Positions 23,101-33,645 of a stretch of DNA of 64,000 bases are shown here, in pieces. Both the position numbers and the translations under genes were made by a program. The stretch is taken from assembly GCA_030686995.1 (NCBI GenBank), contig CM060709.1:266846057-266910056 (forward strand), given 5' to 3'. Every line of letters begins with the position of its first letter. Position 1 is the stretch's first letter. The DNA comes from Artemisia argyi. Its lineage: Eukaryota > Streptophyta > Magnoliopsida > Asterales > Asteraceae. The notes beneath the pieces were generated by a model that did no database searches, was not told the DNA's origin, and worked only from the letters and a program-made list of their open reading frames with translations.

Positions 23101-24300
23101 ATTCGTTAGAGGAGCGTGGAGTGATAGTGAAGATGAAGACCAACCAACAAATGACGCTACGTGTCTTATGGCCCAAGAAAAATTTGAGGTATCTCTAAAC
23201 CCTTCCTCTTCTAATAACTTAGATATTATCAATTTGCAAAAGGAGAATGAGGAATTAGTTAAGTTTAATGATGATTTTAGAAAAACCCTTGATAAAGCTC
23301 TCAAAGAAAAACGTCTTCTTGAACTAGAAAATGTTAAATCTAAAGAAAGGGTTTGTGAACTTGAAAGTAAAGTAAAAACACTAGAACATTGCAAAGAGAT
23401 GTTTGAACCTTATAAAAGTTGTGAAGTACTCACACTTGAGGTTAACTCTTTGAATGAAAAAGTGTTGGAATTTCAAAAGGAATCATTAAGCTTTTCAAAA
23501 TATAAAAAGAGCACAAATGATTTAGAAGAATTAATAAGTCGACAAAAAGTGTCTCAAGCTAAGGGAGGTCTTGGTTTTTTTAAACAAGGGACTACCACTC
23601 CTATAAGCCTAACAAAACCAATAACATTTGTAAAGGCTAAAGAAAACGAGGCTCCAAAAATCCCCGAGGCTGAAGCGTCAACGCGCCATCAGCGCGCCAG
23701 GCCTTTGAGGAAAATTAGATCTCCATTAAACGATGACATTAAACCAATTACTCCTCAAGCTCCTCTTGTAATTACTCGAGGTAATCAAGCTCCTATTGCA
23801 AAAAGAGAAAATACAAAACAATTTTCTAACTTAAACTCTCGCAATGGACTTGGTTACTCACAACCTCGAGTAAATCATAGACCACTTTTGCATACACCTA
23901 ATATGAGATATTCTACCTCATACAACCAAAGACCATCATTTCATAACAACCAAAGAAGAAATTTTTCTAACTATGGTCAAGAGTCTTCTCAATATCAATA
24001 CAACAATTACCAAAGGAGAGACAACTCCTATTCAAACTGAAACTTCTTTAGATCACAAGCATATCATAACTATAGACCAAGTTATCAAACTGAAAATGAC
24101 TATCAAAACAATCCTTGGTCTGCCTTTTCTAAATATGGTATTGAGAAATTGTGTGTCTTACTTCAAGACCCAAGAATGTTTAACTTGGGTACTTTAAATG
24201 CTAACCAAAATGGACCCAAGGAACAATGGGTACCAAAAGCATGAGTTGTACTTTTGTTGTAGGTTTGCCTCAAAAGTGATCTACAACCGAATGAGTCGTA
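23090..24300 (+). pseudogene. Gag-pol linker with coiled coil, element A
   Basis: This is the same frame as the zinc knuckle, open for 316 codons from 23090 to a TGA at 24038. It has an acidic start (SDSEDEDQPTNDATCLMAQ), a long Glu/Lys/Leu coiled coil (about 23230-23480), then the SRQKVSQAKGGLGF motif common before protease in SIRE-like elements. An Asn/Gln/Arg/Tyr-rich tail follows (23800-24040). A short GC-rich insert at 23675-23702 is translated as STRHQRARP and resembles the LTR hairpin. Between 24240 and 24300 there is a further frameshift, and stops replace the usual codons before protease. Confidence 0.75.
23675..23702. repeat. LTR-type GC motif inside the element A coding region
   Basis: GCGTCAACGCGCC followed by AGCGCGCCAGGC shares the CGTCAACGCG and GCGCGCCAGG text of the LTR hairpin cassette (27774-27822). 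Base composition is sharply different from the surrounding AT-rich coding DNA. Confidence 0.6.
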
Positions 24301-25440
24301 GTGGATAGTGGTTGCACTAAACACATGACCAGGAATAGAAGATTGTTCACATCATACACGGCATATAATGGCAATCAAGTCATTTTTGGAAGCAAACTTA
24401 ACGGCAAAATTGTCGGCAAAGGTAATGTCCTTCATGACTCCATAGAAATCTCCAATGTTGAGCATGTTAGGGGTCTAAGTTTCAATTTGATTAGTGTGAG
24501 TCAATTATGTGATGATGATTGTGGGGTCATATTTACTAAGGTAGATTGCACTATTAGTAAAAATGGTGTTGTGTTAGCAAAAGGTCTTAGGAGAAATAAC
24601 TTATATACATGCAAGTTAGGTGATAACTCTAAGCAACACATATGTCTTACGTCCATGGTGGACAACTCAACGCTTTGGCATACGAGGTTAGGTCACGCTA
24701 ATATGAGGTTAGTCCAAAACCTAGCTTCTAACGAACTAGTACGGAATCTACCAAAGTTGAGCTTTGAAAGGCATTATTGTGATATATGTCTAGGGAGTCA
24801 AGGACAAACCAATAATAGGAATAAAAAGGAAGTGTCAACTAGTAAGGTTTTAGAATTGATTCATGTGGATTTGTATGGTCCATTTCCGATCCAAAGTTAT
24901 GGAGGAAACTTCTACACTTTAATGATCATTGATGATTATTCAAATTACACTTGGATATTGTTCTTAGAAAACAAGGATGGTGTCTTGAATAAATTCAACA
25001 TTTTGAGAAAGAAACTTGAAAACCTACTTGATTGTTCAATTGTATCAATTAAAACAAATCATAGTAACGGATTTGATAAAATGCGATTTGGAACCTTTTG
25101 TGAACAACATGGAATATCTTATAACTTATCGGGCCCGTTCACTTCTCAATCGCATGAGATTGTTGAAAGAACACATCGTAAGTTAAGAAAGACGAGTCGT
25201 GCAATGCTTGACGAGCAATCCATTCCACAAAAGTTTTGGTGTCATGCCCTAGATACTGTTTGTCACATTTTTAATAGAGTCTACATAAGAAAGGTAATTA
25301 ATAAAACACCTTATGAAATACTTAGGAATAGAAAACCATCCCTAGAGTATTTTAGAGTATTTGGTTGCAAAGTATTTATACTTAACACCAAAGAAATCTC
25401 ACCAAATTCGATCCAAAGTCGTATGAAGGTGTGTTCCTAG
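24301..25440 (+). pseudogene. pol: Protease and integrase of element A (catalytically damaged)
   Basis: It is open for 379 codons in one frame. The aspartic protease motif VDSGCTKHMT opens the frame. A GAG-pre-integrase zinc module follows, with TLWHTRLGHANMRL and CDICLGSQ (residues about 124-165). The integrase core starts with LIHVDLYGPF (Asp190) and IIDDYSNYTWILFL. The second catalytic position, normally in an SDxGxEF context, reads TNHSNGF here, so Asp is replaced by Asn253 and the neighbouring Gly/Glu are changed. The third, Glu289 in HEIVERTHRKL, is kept. The frame breaks near 25410. It would have processed polyproteins and inserted cDNA; the damaged DDE triad argues it no longer can. 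Confidence 0.88.
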
Positions 25441-25739
25441 GATACTCTCAAACTAGTAAAGCATACATAGTGCTTAACAAGGAAACAATGAGGATTGAGG
25501 AATCTCTCAATGTGACCTTTGATGAGAGCATGCCCGAGCCTAAATCATCTCCTTCGGTAGAAGATGATGTGATCAACGAACCTTTAGTTCAAGATCAAGA
25601 AAGGTCACCAACATTACAAGTTAATGTTTCGGATGAATGCAATCCTAAGGAATTGAGAGAAGCGAGGGGCCATCCTATACAACAAGTCATTGGTGACTTG
25701 AATAAAAGGATACTTAGGTCACAAAACAAACAAGTCTAA
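25412..25739 (+). pseudogene. pol: Integrase C-terminal segment, element A
   Basis: After a frameshift, the frame continues with FDPKSYEGVFLGYSQTSKAY, then a LNKETMRIEESLNVTFDES motif and an acidic linker ending ARGHPIQQVIGDLNKRI. In intact SIRE-like Copia elements this leads into reverse transcriptase. Here it stops at 25737-25739 and nothing resembling RT follows. Confidence 0.85.
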
Positions 25740-26512
25740 GTTTTAGCATGACATTTTTCAAAAGTCCAAATTGCTTTGGGATAGGTTTTGATGCTAAAAC
25801 ATGCATTTTAGGAGAACAATTTTTAGGTGCTATTAGAGCTTATGTGATTAAGGCTTATGTGGAGGCATGGATGGAAGATCAAACTAAAATCTTCCAAGAG
25901 GAAAGATATGTATCAATCCATTATTCAAACAATGATTGATAGTATCCAAGATTCTACGTATCTATACTATGTGTTTGAACAAGAAAAGTTGACATAATTT
26001 ATCTTGCTTAATCTCGATAATATTAATCTTGTGATTGCCTCCAAGATTAGATATGATACTCATCACAACTCACACTTGTGTTGAATACTTTGTATCTAGC
26101 TCTTCTTGTTCACCTTATGTGAAGAATACATGTTGCACACCCAAATTTTAATGAATAATGTCTCATTGCTTATAATTTGATGCATAGCTTAACAATTTAT
26201 GGTACATTCTTAATGGTAGGTAGCATATGTATTTTGTCCACATATCACAACTTAAGATCAACTATAACACTCATTGATCTTTGAATAACTTTTCTCATGA
26301 TCATGTGATCTAAGCACATTTACCTTTCCTATATATTCTCTTCTTCTTGATCTTCACAATTTGTACACCTAATGAGGAATCTTAGTACTAATTGCCTTAA
26401 TACCCGTTCGATAATAAGTGTCATCACCCACATCTAAATCCAACTTTACTATTATTTAAGGATTAGAGATCTTGTCTAAGCATTACACCTAAAATCTCAA
26501 TCTAAGTTAAGA
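25740..26512 (+). other. Region where RT-RNase H is missing, element A
   Basis: A 63-codon frame (25748-25939) has no recognisable domain. The rest is non-coding AT-rich DNA. The expected ~1.7 kb of RT-RNase H is absent, so a deletion or replacement is inferred. Confidence 0.6.
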
Positions 26513-27052
26513 ATGAATAACCAACCACTCTCTCCGAACAATGTTCTAGACAATTTCATCCTCCAAAGTAGTGACACTAATTCCTTGCGTGCAAACAATA
26601 GAAGAGAAGAAATTGCTAACAATAATGTTGTCCCTCAAGCTACAACCAAGAGTGATGGGATAGGAAATGGGTGGTTTATGATAAACAACCAACAACAATA
26701 TCCTAGGATCAACCTTGAAAAACTAATGCAAGATGATGTTTGGAGCAATCCACAAAATGTTCAAGCCACATCACCCCTAACTAGGGGAATTGGTGATGAA
26801 GAATTTTGGGAAAAGATAAGGAAGCCCTTAAGCCCAAAACTTCGTGAAGGCAATCATGCAATTTGTTGCGAAAACACAATTGACATGCTTAATGCTATTA
26901 AGGATCATAGAGAAGAAACACGTAAAATGCTCAAATCTCTTCATGATGGTGTTAAAATGCTTCAAGCATTAGCCTCAAACATGACATGCATTGTGCATCA
27001 AGATAGGGGTGTTGACAGATGTGAGGACAATCATGTAGATCACATGAAATAG
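26513..27052 (+). CDS. 3' ORF of element A, envelope-like position, unknown product
   Basis: It is an intact 179-codon frame from ATG 26513 to TAG 27050-27052, following the start context AAGAATG. The N-terminus is Asn/Ser/Arg-rich. The middle has WGMF-like aromatic patches (GNGWFMINNQQQYPRINLEK, EEFWEKIRKPLSPKLRE). The C-terminal third is an amphipathic helix with KDHREETRKMLKSLHDGVKM, a likely coiled coil. No signal peptide, transmembrane segment or cysteine pattern typical of an envelope glycoprotein is seen. It sits between the missing RT and the polypurine motifs, where SIRE-type elements keep an additional ORF. It is the only undamaged frame of the element, which may be chance or recent selection. 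Confidence 0.6.
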   Translation: MNNQPLSPNNVLDNFILQSSDTNSLRANNRREEIANNNVVPQATTKSDGIGNGWFMINNQQQYPRINLEKLMQDDVWSNPQNVQATSPLTRGIGDEEFWEKIRKPLSPKLREGNHAICCENTIDMLNAIKDHREETRKMLKSLHDGVKMLQALASNMTCIVHQDRGVDRCEDNHVDHMK

Positions 27053-27415
27053 TCTCCTTATAACATGTATTGTTTAAATGTATTTGTTAGATGCTTTGTG
27101 TGTATTTTGTGTTTCTTGGATCTCTTGGTACCATGATATAGTTGTAACTTTAGCTTTCATGCTTTATAATAATAACTAATGCACTTCTCTCAACCTTGTC
27201 ATGCTCAACTATTTGTTATCGGAGTCATATGGGACAAATACATATATACATAACATAGTGGACTAACCCATCTTACAAGTTTCCAAATGGTAACCTAACC
27301 CATTTTGGAACTTTCACATGTGAGGATTTCTTGTTGGTTGCATGTTGTAATTTCTATGTGTAGCTAGGCCACCGCAAAGGTGAGGCTCTTGACCCATGCA
27401 TCCCCGCCTTGTAAC

Positions 27416-27506
27416 AAGGGGGAGCAACGATCTAGGGGGAGTTATGTTCAAGGGGGAGCACATTCGGTCCCGCCTTTTTGATTCTACAAAAGGGGGAGAA
27501 AGAAAG
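27416..27506 (+). other. Repeated polypurine motifs, element A 3' region
   Basis: AAGGGGGA (27416), TAGGGGGAG (27433), AAGGGGGAG (27450) and AAAAGGGGGAGAAAGAAAG (27488) precede the true PPT at 27651. The order and spacing resemble those in element B. Confidence 0.75.
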
Positions 27507-27650
27507 CAAGAGCGTGAAGACCATTCAAGTAATGTTAAAGGCTTCACCAAATTAGAAGACAAAGGTAAAGACGCAAGTTACACCAAAGGCGCGCTTTGTC
27601 TTCGGTAAGTTTGGTAATTTTATTTGCTTTCGATTTTTATTTGTCATCAT

Positions 27651-27665
27651 CAAAAAGGGGGAGAT
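27651..27665 (+). other. Polypurine tract of element A
   Basis: CAAAAAGGGGGAGAT lies directly before the TGTTGAGG start of the 3' LTR. Confidence 0.85.
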
Positions 27666-27773
27666 TGTTGAGGCAACATGATCAAGATATCTTTATGTTT
27701 TAATAATGACAAATAAACCATCGAAACACATAAAATAACAAGCGTTAGCTCAAAATCGCCATAGCCAGTGTCT

Positions 27774-27822
27774 GCTCCTGCCGCGCTGCCCGCGCGTCAA
27801 CGCGCGGGTGACGCACCAGGAG
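27774..27822. promoter_or_regulatory. Distal GC hairpin of family A LTR (best preserved)
   Basis: CTCCTG and CAGGAG arms flank CCCGCGCGT-CA-ACGCGCGGG, a perfect 9-bp stem with a 2-nt loop, plus GCGC/GCAC side pairs. It lies about 110 bp from the LTR start. Confidence 0.8.
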
Positions 27823-29217
27823 TCTGTATGGTTCCGGGCGAATTTTGAAAGTCGGTTTTCCCCTTACCCGAAAAATGTGGATCTTTCAATACAGGTATGA
27901 ATATGTTATGTGCTTAATTGAGAACACTCAAAACGAGTTTTGAGACTTGAGAGATCCCACTTTTAGAATACCTATTTACGGGAAAACGTCAACTCATGTT
28001 TTCTAACTATCGCCTCTAGCCAAGGCTTTTCTAAACTTAGGGAGCTTATATATTTCAATTGACATCGTGTTGAAGCATCCATATGCTCATATTCCGTGCT
28101 TACGTCTTCTCTAATTACGTAACGGGTTTACTCCCTTATTGATCAAACTAAATCAAAGGTCACTTTGCGTAAACGCATCCTTTCCCACTTGGGTTATGCT
28201 TTACATCGAGGTAAAACACTTAACTTGTTTGAACTAAGGTATTAGTTGAGAACGTCGAGTCGTGGAAAGTCACGAGGTATGAAACTATGGGTTCTCGACG
28301 TTGTGTTACTTGAACTTATAAGTAACCTATGATTTTCTTAACTTATAATCTTAATTGTCTAAACCTTTTCTTCTTAATGACAATTAGATTATGCCTTAAT
28401 CTTCTCTTAATCCCATTTATACATAAGACAAAACCAACTATATCCAATCATATCCAAATTAAATATTCTCTTACACAATCTCTTACACCCTTACATATTC
28501 CCTTACACACTACATCTAAACCATCCATTCCATTACAACACATCTCATCCCTTCATTTTTAACACATGGGAATTGTTTGAAACCCTAATATGGCTCCTCC
28601 CATCCTAGCCATTGAATTCAAATCAAACACATCTCAACCATCCATCCAATCTCTCCTATCTATGCCACCACATGTGCTTGATCTCAACCATTGAATTCAA
28701 ACCAAAACCATCTCAACCATTGATCTCTTCTTTTCCCCCAAGCAAAACATATTCCTTGGAATATCCTTCTCAACCCTAACCTAGGCATGTTTGATCCTAT
28801 CCATCCATTTCAAATGAGATCATCTCAACCATCCACACTTACCACATGCCAAATTGTTTGAAAACCAAGGGAGGCTCCCTTTGATCCTAGCCATCCAATT
28901 CAAACCATTTCATCTCAACCCTCCATCTCATTCTTCCCCCAAGCATTAGAATATTCCTTGGCATATTCTTTCTCTTTTTTCTATGCCATGTGAGGAGATA
29001 CACTTCTACCCCTTCCAAATTACCCTATCTACACTTTAAACCCTTGGTAATTTGATTTTTCTTTAAACACTTCACAAATAATTTCCAAATTGGATATTTG
29101 ATTTGGTAAACCTTAGAATGGTTAATGTTAAGGTTTAGTGTGAAGTACAATTGGGGGTTTAGCAAGATAGGTATTTGTAAGATCCAAACACCCAACACTT
29201 GGGAATAATTTACAGAT

Positions 29218-29266
29218 GCCTGGCGCGCTACCCGCGCGTTGACACGCGGGTAACGCGCCGGCCTCG
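29218..29266. promoter_or_regulatory. Proximal GC hairpin of family A LTR, 3' copy
   Basis: CCTGGCGCG and CGCGCC arms flank a CCCGCGCGT-TG-ACACGCGGG stem. It is located about 30 bp upstream of TTATAAATACC (29296). Confidence 0.78.
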
Positions 29267-30009
29267 GTAAATTTTCCCAAGTTTGGGTTCTTGGCTTATA
29301 AATACCACCCTTGCCTCTTGTATTCCTCACCCCTTGCCATCATTTTTTCTCTCTAGATTCTTTCTCTCTAAACACTCTCAAATCTCTCTATCTCTACTCT
29401 TGTGTTCTTGATTTTCATACTAACATCTTTGAAAGAACACATGTCTTTGCAAGGGAATCACAAGAACCTAATCCACTCTTGTGATTGTGTCGAGGGTCTT
29501 CTTTCTTATACCCTTTCTATTACAATCGAGTCTCTAGGTTAGGTTAGGACTTGGTTGAACAAACATTCTTTCATTCAATTGTGTGTAAGGGAAGTCTTGT
29601 GTCTTGGTGACCAAGCCTAGATCATTGGGGATCTAGTTGGGGTTTGATACTTCCGGTGTGAAGTCTTGGTAGTGGTCTTGGTGACCCCTAGTTAAAGTTG
29701 AATCGTGAGATTCTTTTGGGTGGTTTCCGAGGGCGGAATACTGTGTGAGTAACTCCTTCTTTGTGAGCATCGACATTGTTGAATATCGGTGGAGTGAATT
29801 GTAACGATTTGTAGTCCACCGAAAGGATTATACTAGTGAATAGTATCGGAGTCGCGGATTCGTTGTGTTCTATACTTGCTTTATATACTTTGGTTGTGTT
29901 AGTGGTTGTTGGATTATTGTACAACCACTTGGTGTTCTCTTTGGCTTAAAGTTTTTAAACATCTAAAAAGCCGAAGCCGTATTCACCCCCTCTATGGTTC
30001 TACATAATC

Positions 30010-30598
30010 CACTCTTGTGATTGTGTCGAGGGTCTTCTTATCTATAACCTTTATACTAGAATCGAGTCTCTAGGTTAGGGTAGGGCTTGATTGAACAAAC
30101 ATATATTCATTCATTCAATTGTTTGTAAGGGAAGTCTTGTGTCTTAGTGACCAAGCCTAGACCATTGGGGATCTAGTTGGGGTTTGATACTTCCGGTGGG
30201 AAGTCTTGGTAGTGGTCTTGGTGACCCTTTGGTAAAGTCGAATCGTGAGATTCTTTTGGGTGGTTTCCGAGGGCGGAATACCGTGAGAGTAACTCCTTCT
30301 TTGTGAGCATCAATATTGGTGAATATCGGTGGAGTGAATTGTAACGGTTTGTAGTCCACCGAAAGGATTATACTAGTGAATAGTATCGGAGTCGCGGTAT
30401 CGCAACTGGACGTACGGATGGTATAACCCCCCATCCCGAACCAGTATATATCGTTGTGTTATTTACTAGCTTTATATACTTTGGTTGTGTTAGTGGTTGT
30501 TGGATTATTGTACAACCTCTTGGTTTTCTCTTGGCTTAAAGTTTTTAAACGTCTTAAAAGCCAAAGAAACCGTATTCACCCCTCTCTACGGTTCTACA
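30010..30598 (+). mobile_element. Old solo LTR of family A, right part
   Basis: It continues the LTR broken at 5856, from CACTCTTGTGATTGTGTCGAG to GGTTCTACA. It retains the ~50-bp segment lost from the 3' LTR of element A. The TCTTT duplication follows at 30599-30603. Confidence 0.88.
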
Positions 30599-30603
30599 TC
30601 TTT

Positions 30604-31423
30604 TTTGCTTATTACGAAGGGAAATTCTAAATGCACATGGGTCCAAAAACCACACCCATTACTAGCCAAGAACAACATCCTACACATAAAAGTCTATTTT
30701 ACCCTAAAGTTTTTCTCTCTTTACTTCACCTAACATTTTCTTCTTCTTTGTCAATAATTCATATTTCCATGATTCATGGTTGTTTCTATGCATCACTCCC
30801 ACACTTGTTTGCCGCCGCCTTCACATCGTCGCTCTATCGCTGCCTCTACGTCGGCGGTTTTTTGTCGCCATTACGCCACCTCACTTGCGTTCCTCCACCG
30901 CATCCATTCATTTACCTTCTAAAAGACTAGATTCAAACACCCCTTGTGAAATAATATTTTATTTGGGGCAGTAATCCTGTGAAGTTGAAATTATCAATTT
31001 AATAATGAATTGAAGATGAAATAAAAATATATTATGGTTATGTAGTTTGATACAAGTAAGAATTGGATTTTTGGTGTGGGAATTGAGATTGATAACTGGG
31101 TAATTGTTTTTGCTATATCTAATTTTAATTGTGATTTGTTATTATTATTTTTAAGATAGTTTGATGCTATTGTGGTTGCGTATAAATCCTCATATTTTTT
31201 TTCTTCTTTTTTCTGTTTTTTTCAAGCTTTGTATGAAACATATTTTTCAATTGTAGTAATTTGCGAAGAAGTAGATTTGTGGTTCATTTTTGTGGAGTTA
31301 AAGGGTTTAAAGATGGTGTTAGGGATTTTTTCTCAACCATGGCGATAAACATATTTGTATGGTTACTAGCAGATACATGGGTAAAACAGTCATTTATTGG
31401 TATTAGAATGTTTCATTAAGCAA

Positions 31424-31459
<36 letters not shown>

Positions 31460-32168
31460 TTCACCCATCTTTTATTACCAACTAGCAACATTTATACAAA
31501 AAGACATCATTTTCAAACGGTAAAGAAAAAGAAACAGCCTAAAGTGTTATATAAAATAGAAAATACTAAAATCTAGTCATTTAATATAAAATTAATAAAT
31601 GACCTAAATTTACAGTTGTGTGTTTCAGTGGTGTGGGAAAGATAACACTCAAAATCAATATACTTCTAATGTCGAATCATGATCAGGATCAACTAGGACA
31701 GAAAGGCGGAGATACTAAGTTCTCCCAAAATAATTTAATTTGGTTCCTGATAAAAAAAGCCAAGAAGCAGCTTTCGATGATGGGCCAACGATTTTTTCTT
31801 ATTCAATAACATTGGCCCCACATTGATGTCTACAGGCCGATCCACATCTAGAAACCGGATCCGACTATAAATGTATCTTTAAGCAGATTAACAGAAATTA
31901 AAAATAAGTCGAAACTGGTATAAAGACATAAATTATAATCAATCTCGTCTTCTGCATGCTTCTTTGACATCTACCTATACTATTACGACTCATAAATGAA
32001 ATGTTCAAATTGTATTTACGTAAGGATTTCTCGTATAGTAATATGTAATTATGGATCTCACATTTGTTTTTGTGCAACGTGTTTATAGCTTAAGTTATAT
32101 ACTTCACTCATTACATCCAGTTTCCCTCCTGTAAAAAATCATGCAAATACATTTATCTACTAAAAATC
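30604..32168. other. Intergenic DNA, right flank of the nested stack
   Basis: It holds short frames without domains, a GCCGCC-rich patch near 30810-30900, and a 31-bp poly-A at 31426-31456. Nothing else is recognised. Confidence 0.5.
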
Positions 32169-32542
32169 TATGTCAAGTGTCAATTAGTTTAATTAACCAC
32201 TTGGATTTCCGATGAGATTTAATAATGTAACCTCTAAGTCATTATAGTATTTTATACCTATTATTATGGAAAATGATATGCTTATTTTAAAGATGATTAG
32301 GGCAACAATAGTTGTATATTGTATATAAATTCTGGATTAACTGGTTGTACATTAGAGTTTGCAAATAAAAAAGACGTACACATTTCCTTACTATTATAAA
32401 AAATCTATGACAAATGCCAATTAGTTTAATTAACCACTTGGATTTCCGATGAGATTTAATAATGTAACGTCTAAGTCATTATATTATTTTATACCCTATT
32501 ATTATGGAAAATGATATGCTTATTTAAAAGATGATTAGGACA
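32169..32542. repeat. Direct duplication of ~140 bp
   Basis: A segment containing CCAATTAGTTTAATTAACCA, then GATTTCCGATGAGATTTAAT and GGAAAATGATATGCTTATTT, occurs at about 32169-32305 and again at 32406-32540. Identity is over 90 percent by eye. The copies lie 250-500 bp upstream of the RING gene. Confidence 0.85.
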
Positions 32543-32675
32543 CTCTAACTTATGCATTAAACAAGATGTACACATTTCCCTACTATTTTACACAATAAAT
32601 AGTATCTTTATCTACTAACTACTGTATGTAATTTACGTAGTTAACGATATTTCAATATCCAACCAACTTGTTCTC

Positions 32676-32683
32676 CTATAAAG
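32676..32683 (+). promoter_or_regulatory. Candidate TATA box of the RING gene
   Basis: CTATAAAG lies about 100 bp before the first upstream ATG (32779) and is followed by an A/C-rich leader-like stretch. This is a positional inference only. Confidence 0.35.
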
Positions 32684-32825
32684 ACGTACACATAACACAT
32701 TCCAACCCATAACTTAACACACATTAAATCTAATACCTTACTAGTAATTAGTACTATTGATGAACAAATAACAATAATGTTGATCAACATTATATTCTGC
32801 TTCGCTGTTCTCTTTCCAATCTTAA

Positions 32826-33155
32826 GAAATAAGACACGAACTATTCATTCTGCTTAAGAATTTTTTTCAATACAGAAAACTCGATCTCCAAAACGAGGAA
32901 CCATATCGGGTGGATCTTCCCATAATACGATTCGAAGATTTGCAAGAACGAAGACATAGAGAGGTTGAGGAAATGTGTTTCATATGTTCTGCTAATTATG
33001 TTAGTGATGACGTCGTATCTCAGCTCAGCCGATGTGGTCATGTGTTCCACTCTGAATGTGTCGGAAAACTGATTCAGCGGAAACAACATGATTGTCCGTT
33101 TTGTCGGTCTTCTTTCTTCTCCGGTTCTCTCTTTATTCCATGTAAAACTGTATAA
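32826..33155 (+). CDS. RING-H2 finger protein (XERICO/BRH1-like), start uncertain or damaged
   Basis: The frame is open from about 32826 to a TAA at 33153-33155. It encodes a basic/hydrophobic N-part, then VDLPIIRFEDLQERRHREVE and a RING-H2 domain: CFIC, CGHVFHSEC and CPFC, with spacing C-x2-C-x15-C-x-H-x2-H-x2-C-x11-C-x2-C. Such small plant RING-H2 proteins act as E3 ubiquitin ligases, often with an N-terminal membrane segment. No ATG opens this frame. An ATG at 32779 in another frame encodes a hydrophobic stretch (LINIIFCFAVLFPIL) and stops at about 32855 near a T-run. A frameshift, or a very short intron ending TTTTTTTCAATACAG, would link them. It is either a real gene with a model I cannot settle, or a recent pseudogene. 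Confidence 0.65.
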   Translation, partial: EIRHELFILLKNFFQYRKLDLQNEEPYRVDLPIIRFEDLQERRHREVEEMCFICSANYVSDDVVSQLSRCGHVFHSECVGKLIQRKQHDCPFCRSSFFSGSLFIPCKTV

Positions 33156-33645
33156 TACTGTATATATTTTGATCGCCTCTGTGATCTTTTTGTAGGTTTT
33201 GTTTTTGCATGAGCTAAAGATCTTGCAATTTCATCCTTCAGTTCTTGTTTGGAATTGTATTTACCAACTTCTTTTACGTTTTTTTATACGAGTGACGACT
33301 GTAAACGAGTTTTTAGATCTAAAAAAGTACGAGAAAGAGATTCAAGAGCGTATGTGCATGAAGGCTGAAGCACGTAGTGAGTTTTTTACCAACTAATTGT
33401 TCTTAAAAAACTTATTTACGGCTTGTTAAAAAATATTACCTAACATATAGTGTTTTCTCTTGACTTTTAAATTTTGTCCCACTAGTTTTGCCCTTAGGTG
33501 TTTTTTTATTTATTGTAGCAGAATCATCCTTGGTGTTTTTTTACCCAAGTTTTGCCCATGCGTGTATATCATTAACAAAATGGTTCATAGTTAATATTCT
33601 CACTTAATTTCGTGGTATTATTACTTTATTTTATATCAACGCTAT

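Larger units (their letters stand above)
5857..30004 (+). mobile_element. Element A: defective SIRE-like Copia LTR retrotransposon
   Basis: The element runs from TGTTGAGGCAACATG to GGTTCTACA between TAATC duplications at 5852-5856 and 30005-30009. The layout is 5' LTR (interrupted twice), primer-binding site at 21954, gag, protease and integrase, no reverse transcriptase, a 3' reading frame, several polypurine motifs, then the 3' LTR at 27666-30004. Without insertions it is about 10.4 kb. The long LTRs, gag coiled coil, extra 3' frame and repeated AGGGGGAG motifs fit the SIRE/Maximus lineage. Multiple stops and frameshifts and the absence of RT-RNase H make it non-autonomous. It landed inside an older LTR of its own family. 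Confidence 0.9.
27666..30004 (+). repeat. 3' LTR of element A
   Basis: The 2,339-bp LTR is uninterrupted and serves as reference for the family. It carries a distal GC hairpin at 27774-27822, a proximal hairpin at 29218-29266 and a TATA box at 29296-29304. It ends GGTTCTACA and is followed by TAATC. About 50 bp present in the 5' LTR and the old solo LTR are deleted near 29878. Repeated CTCAACCATCCA phrases fill 28500-28930. Confidence 0.92.
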
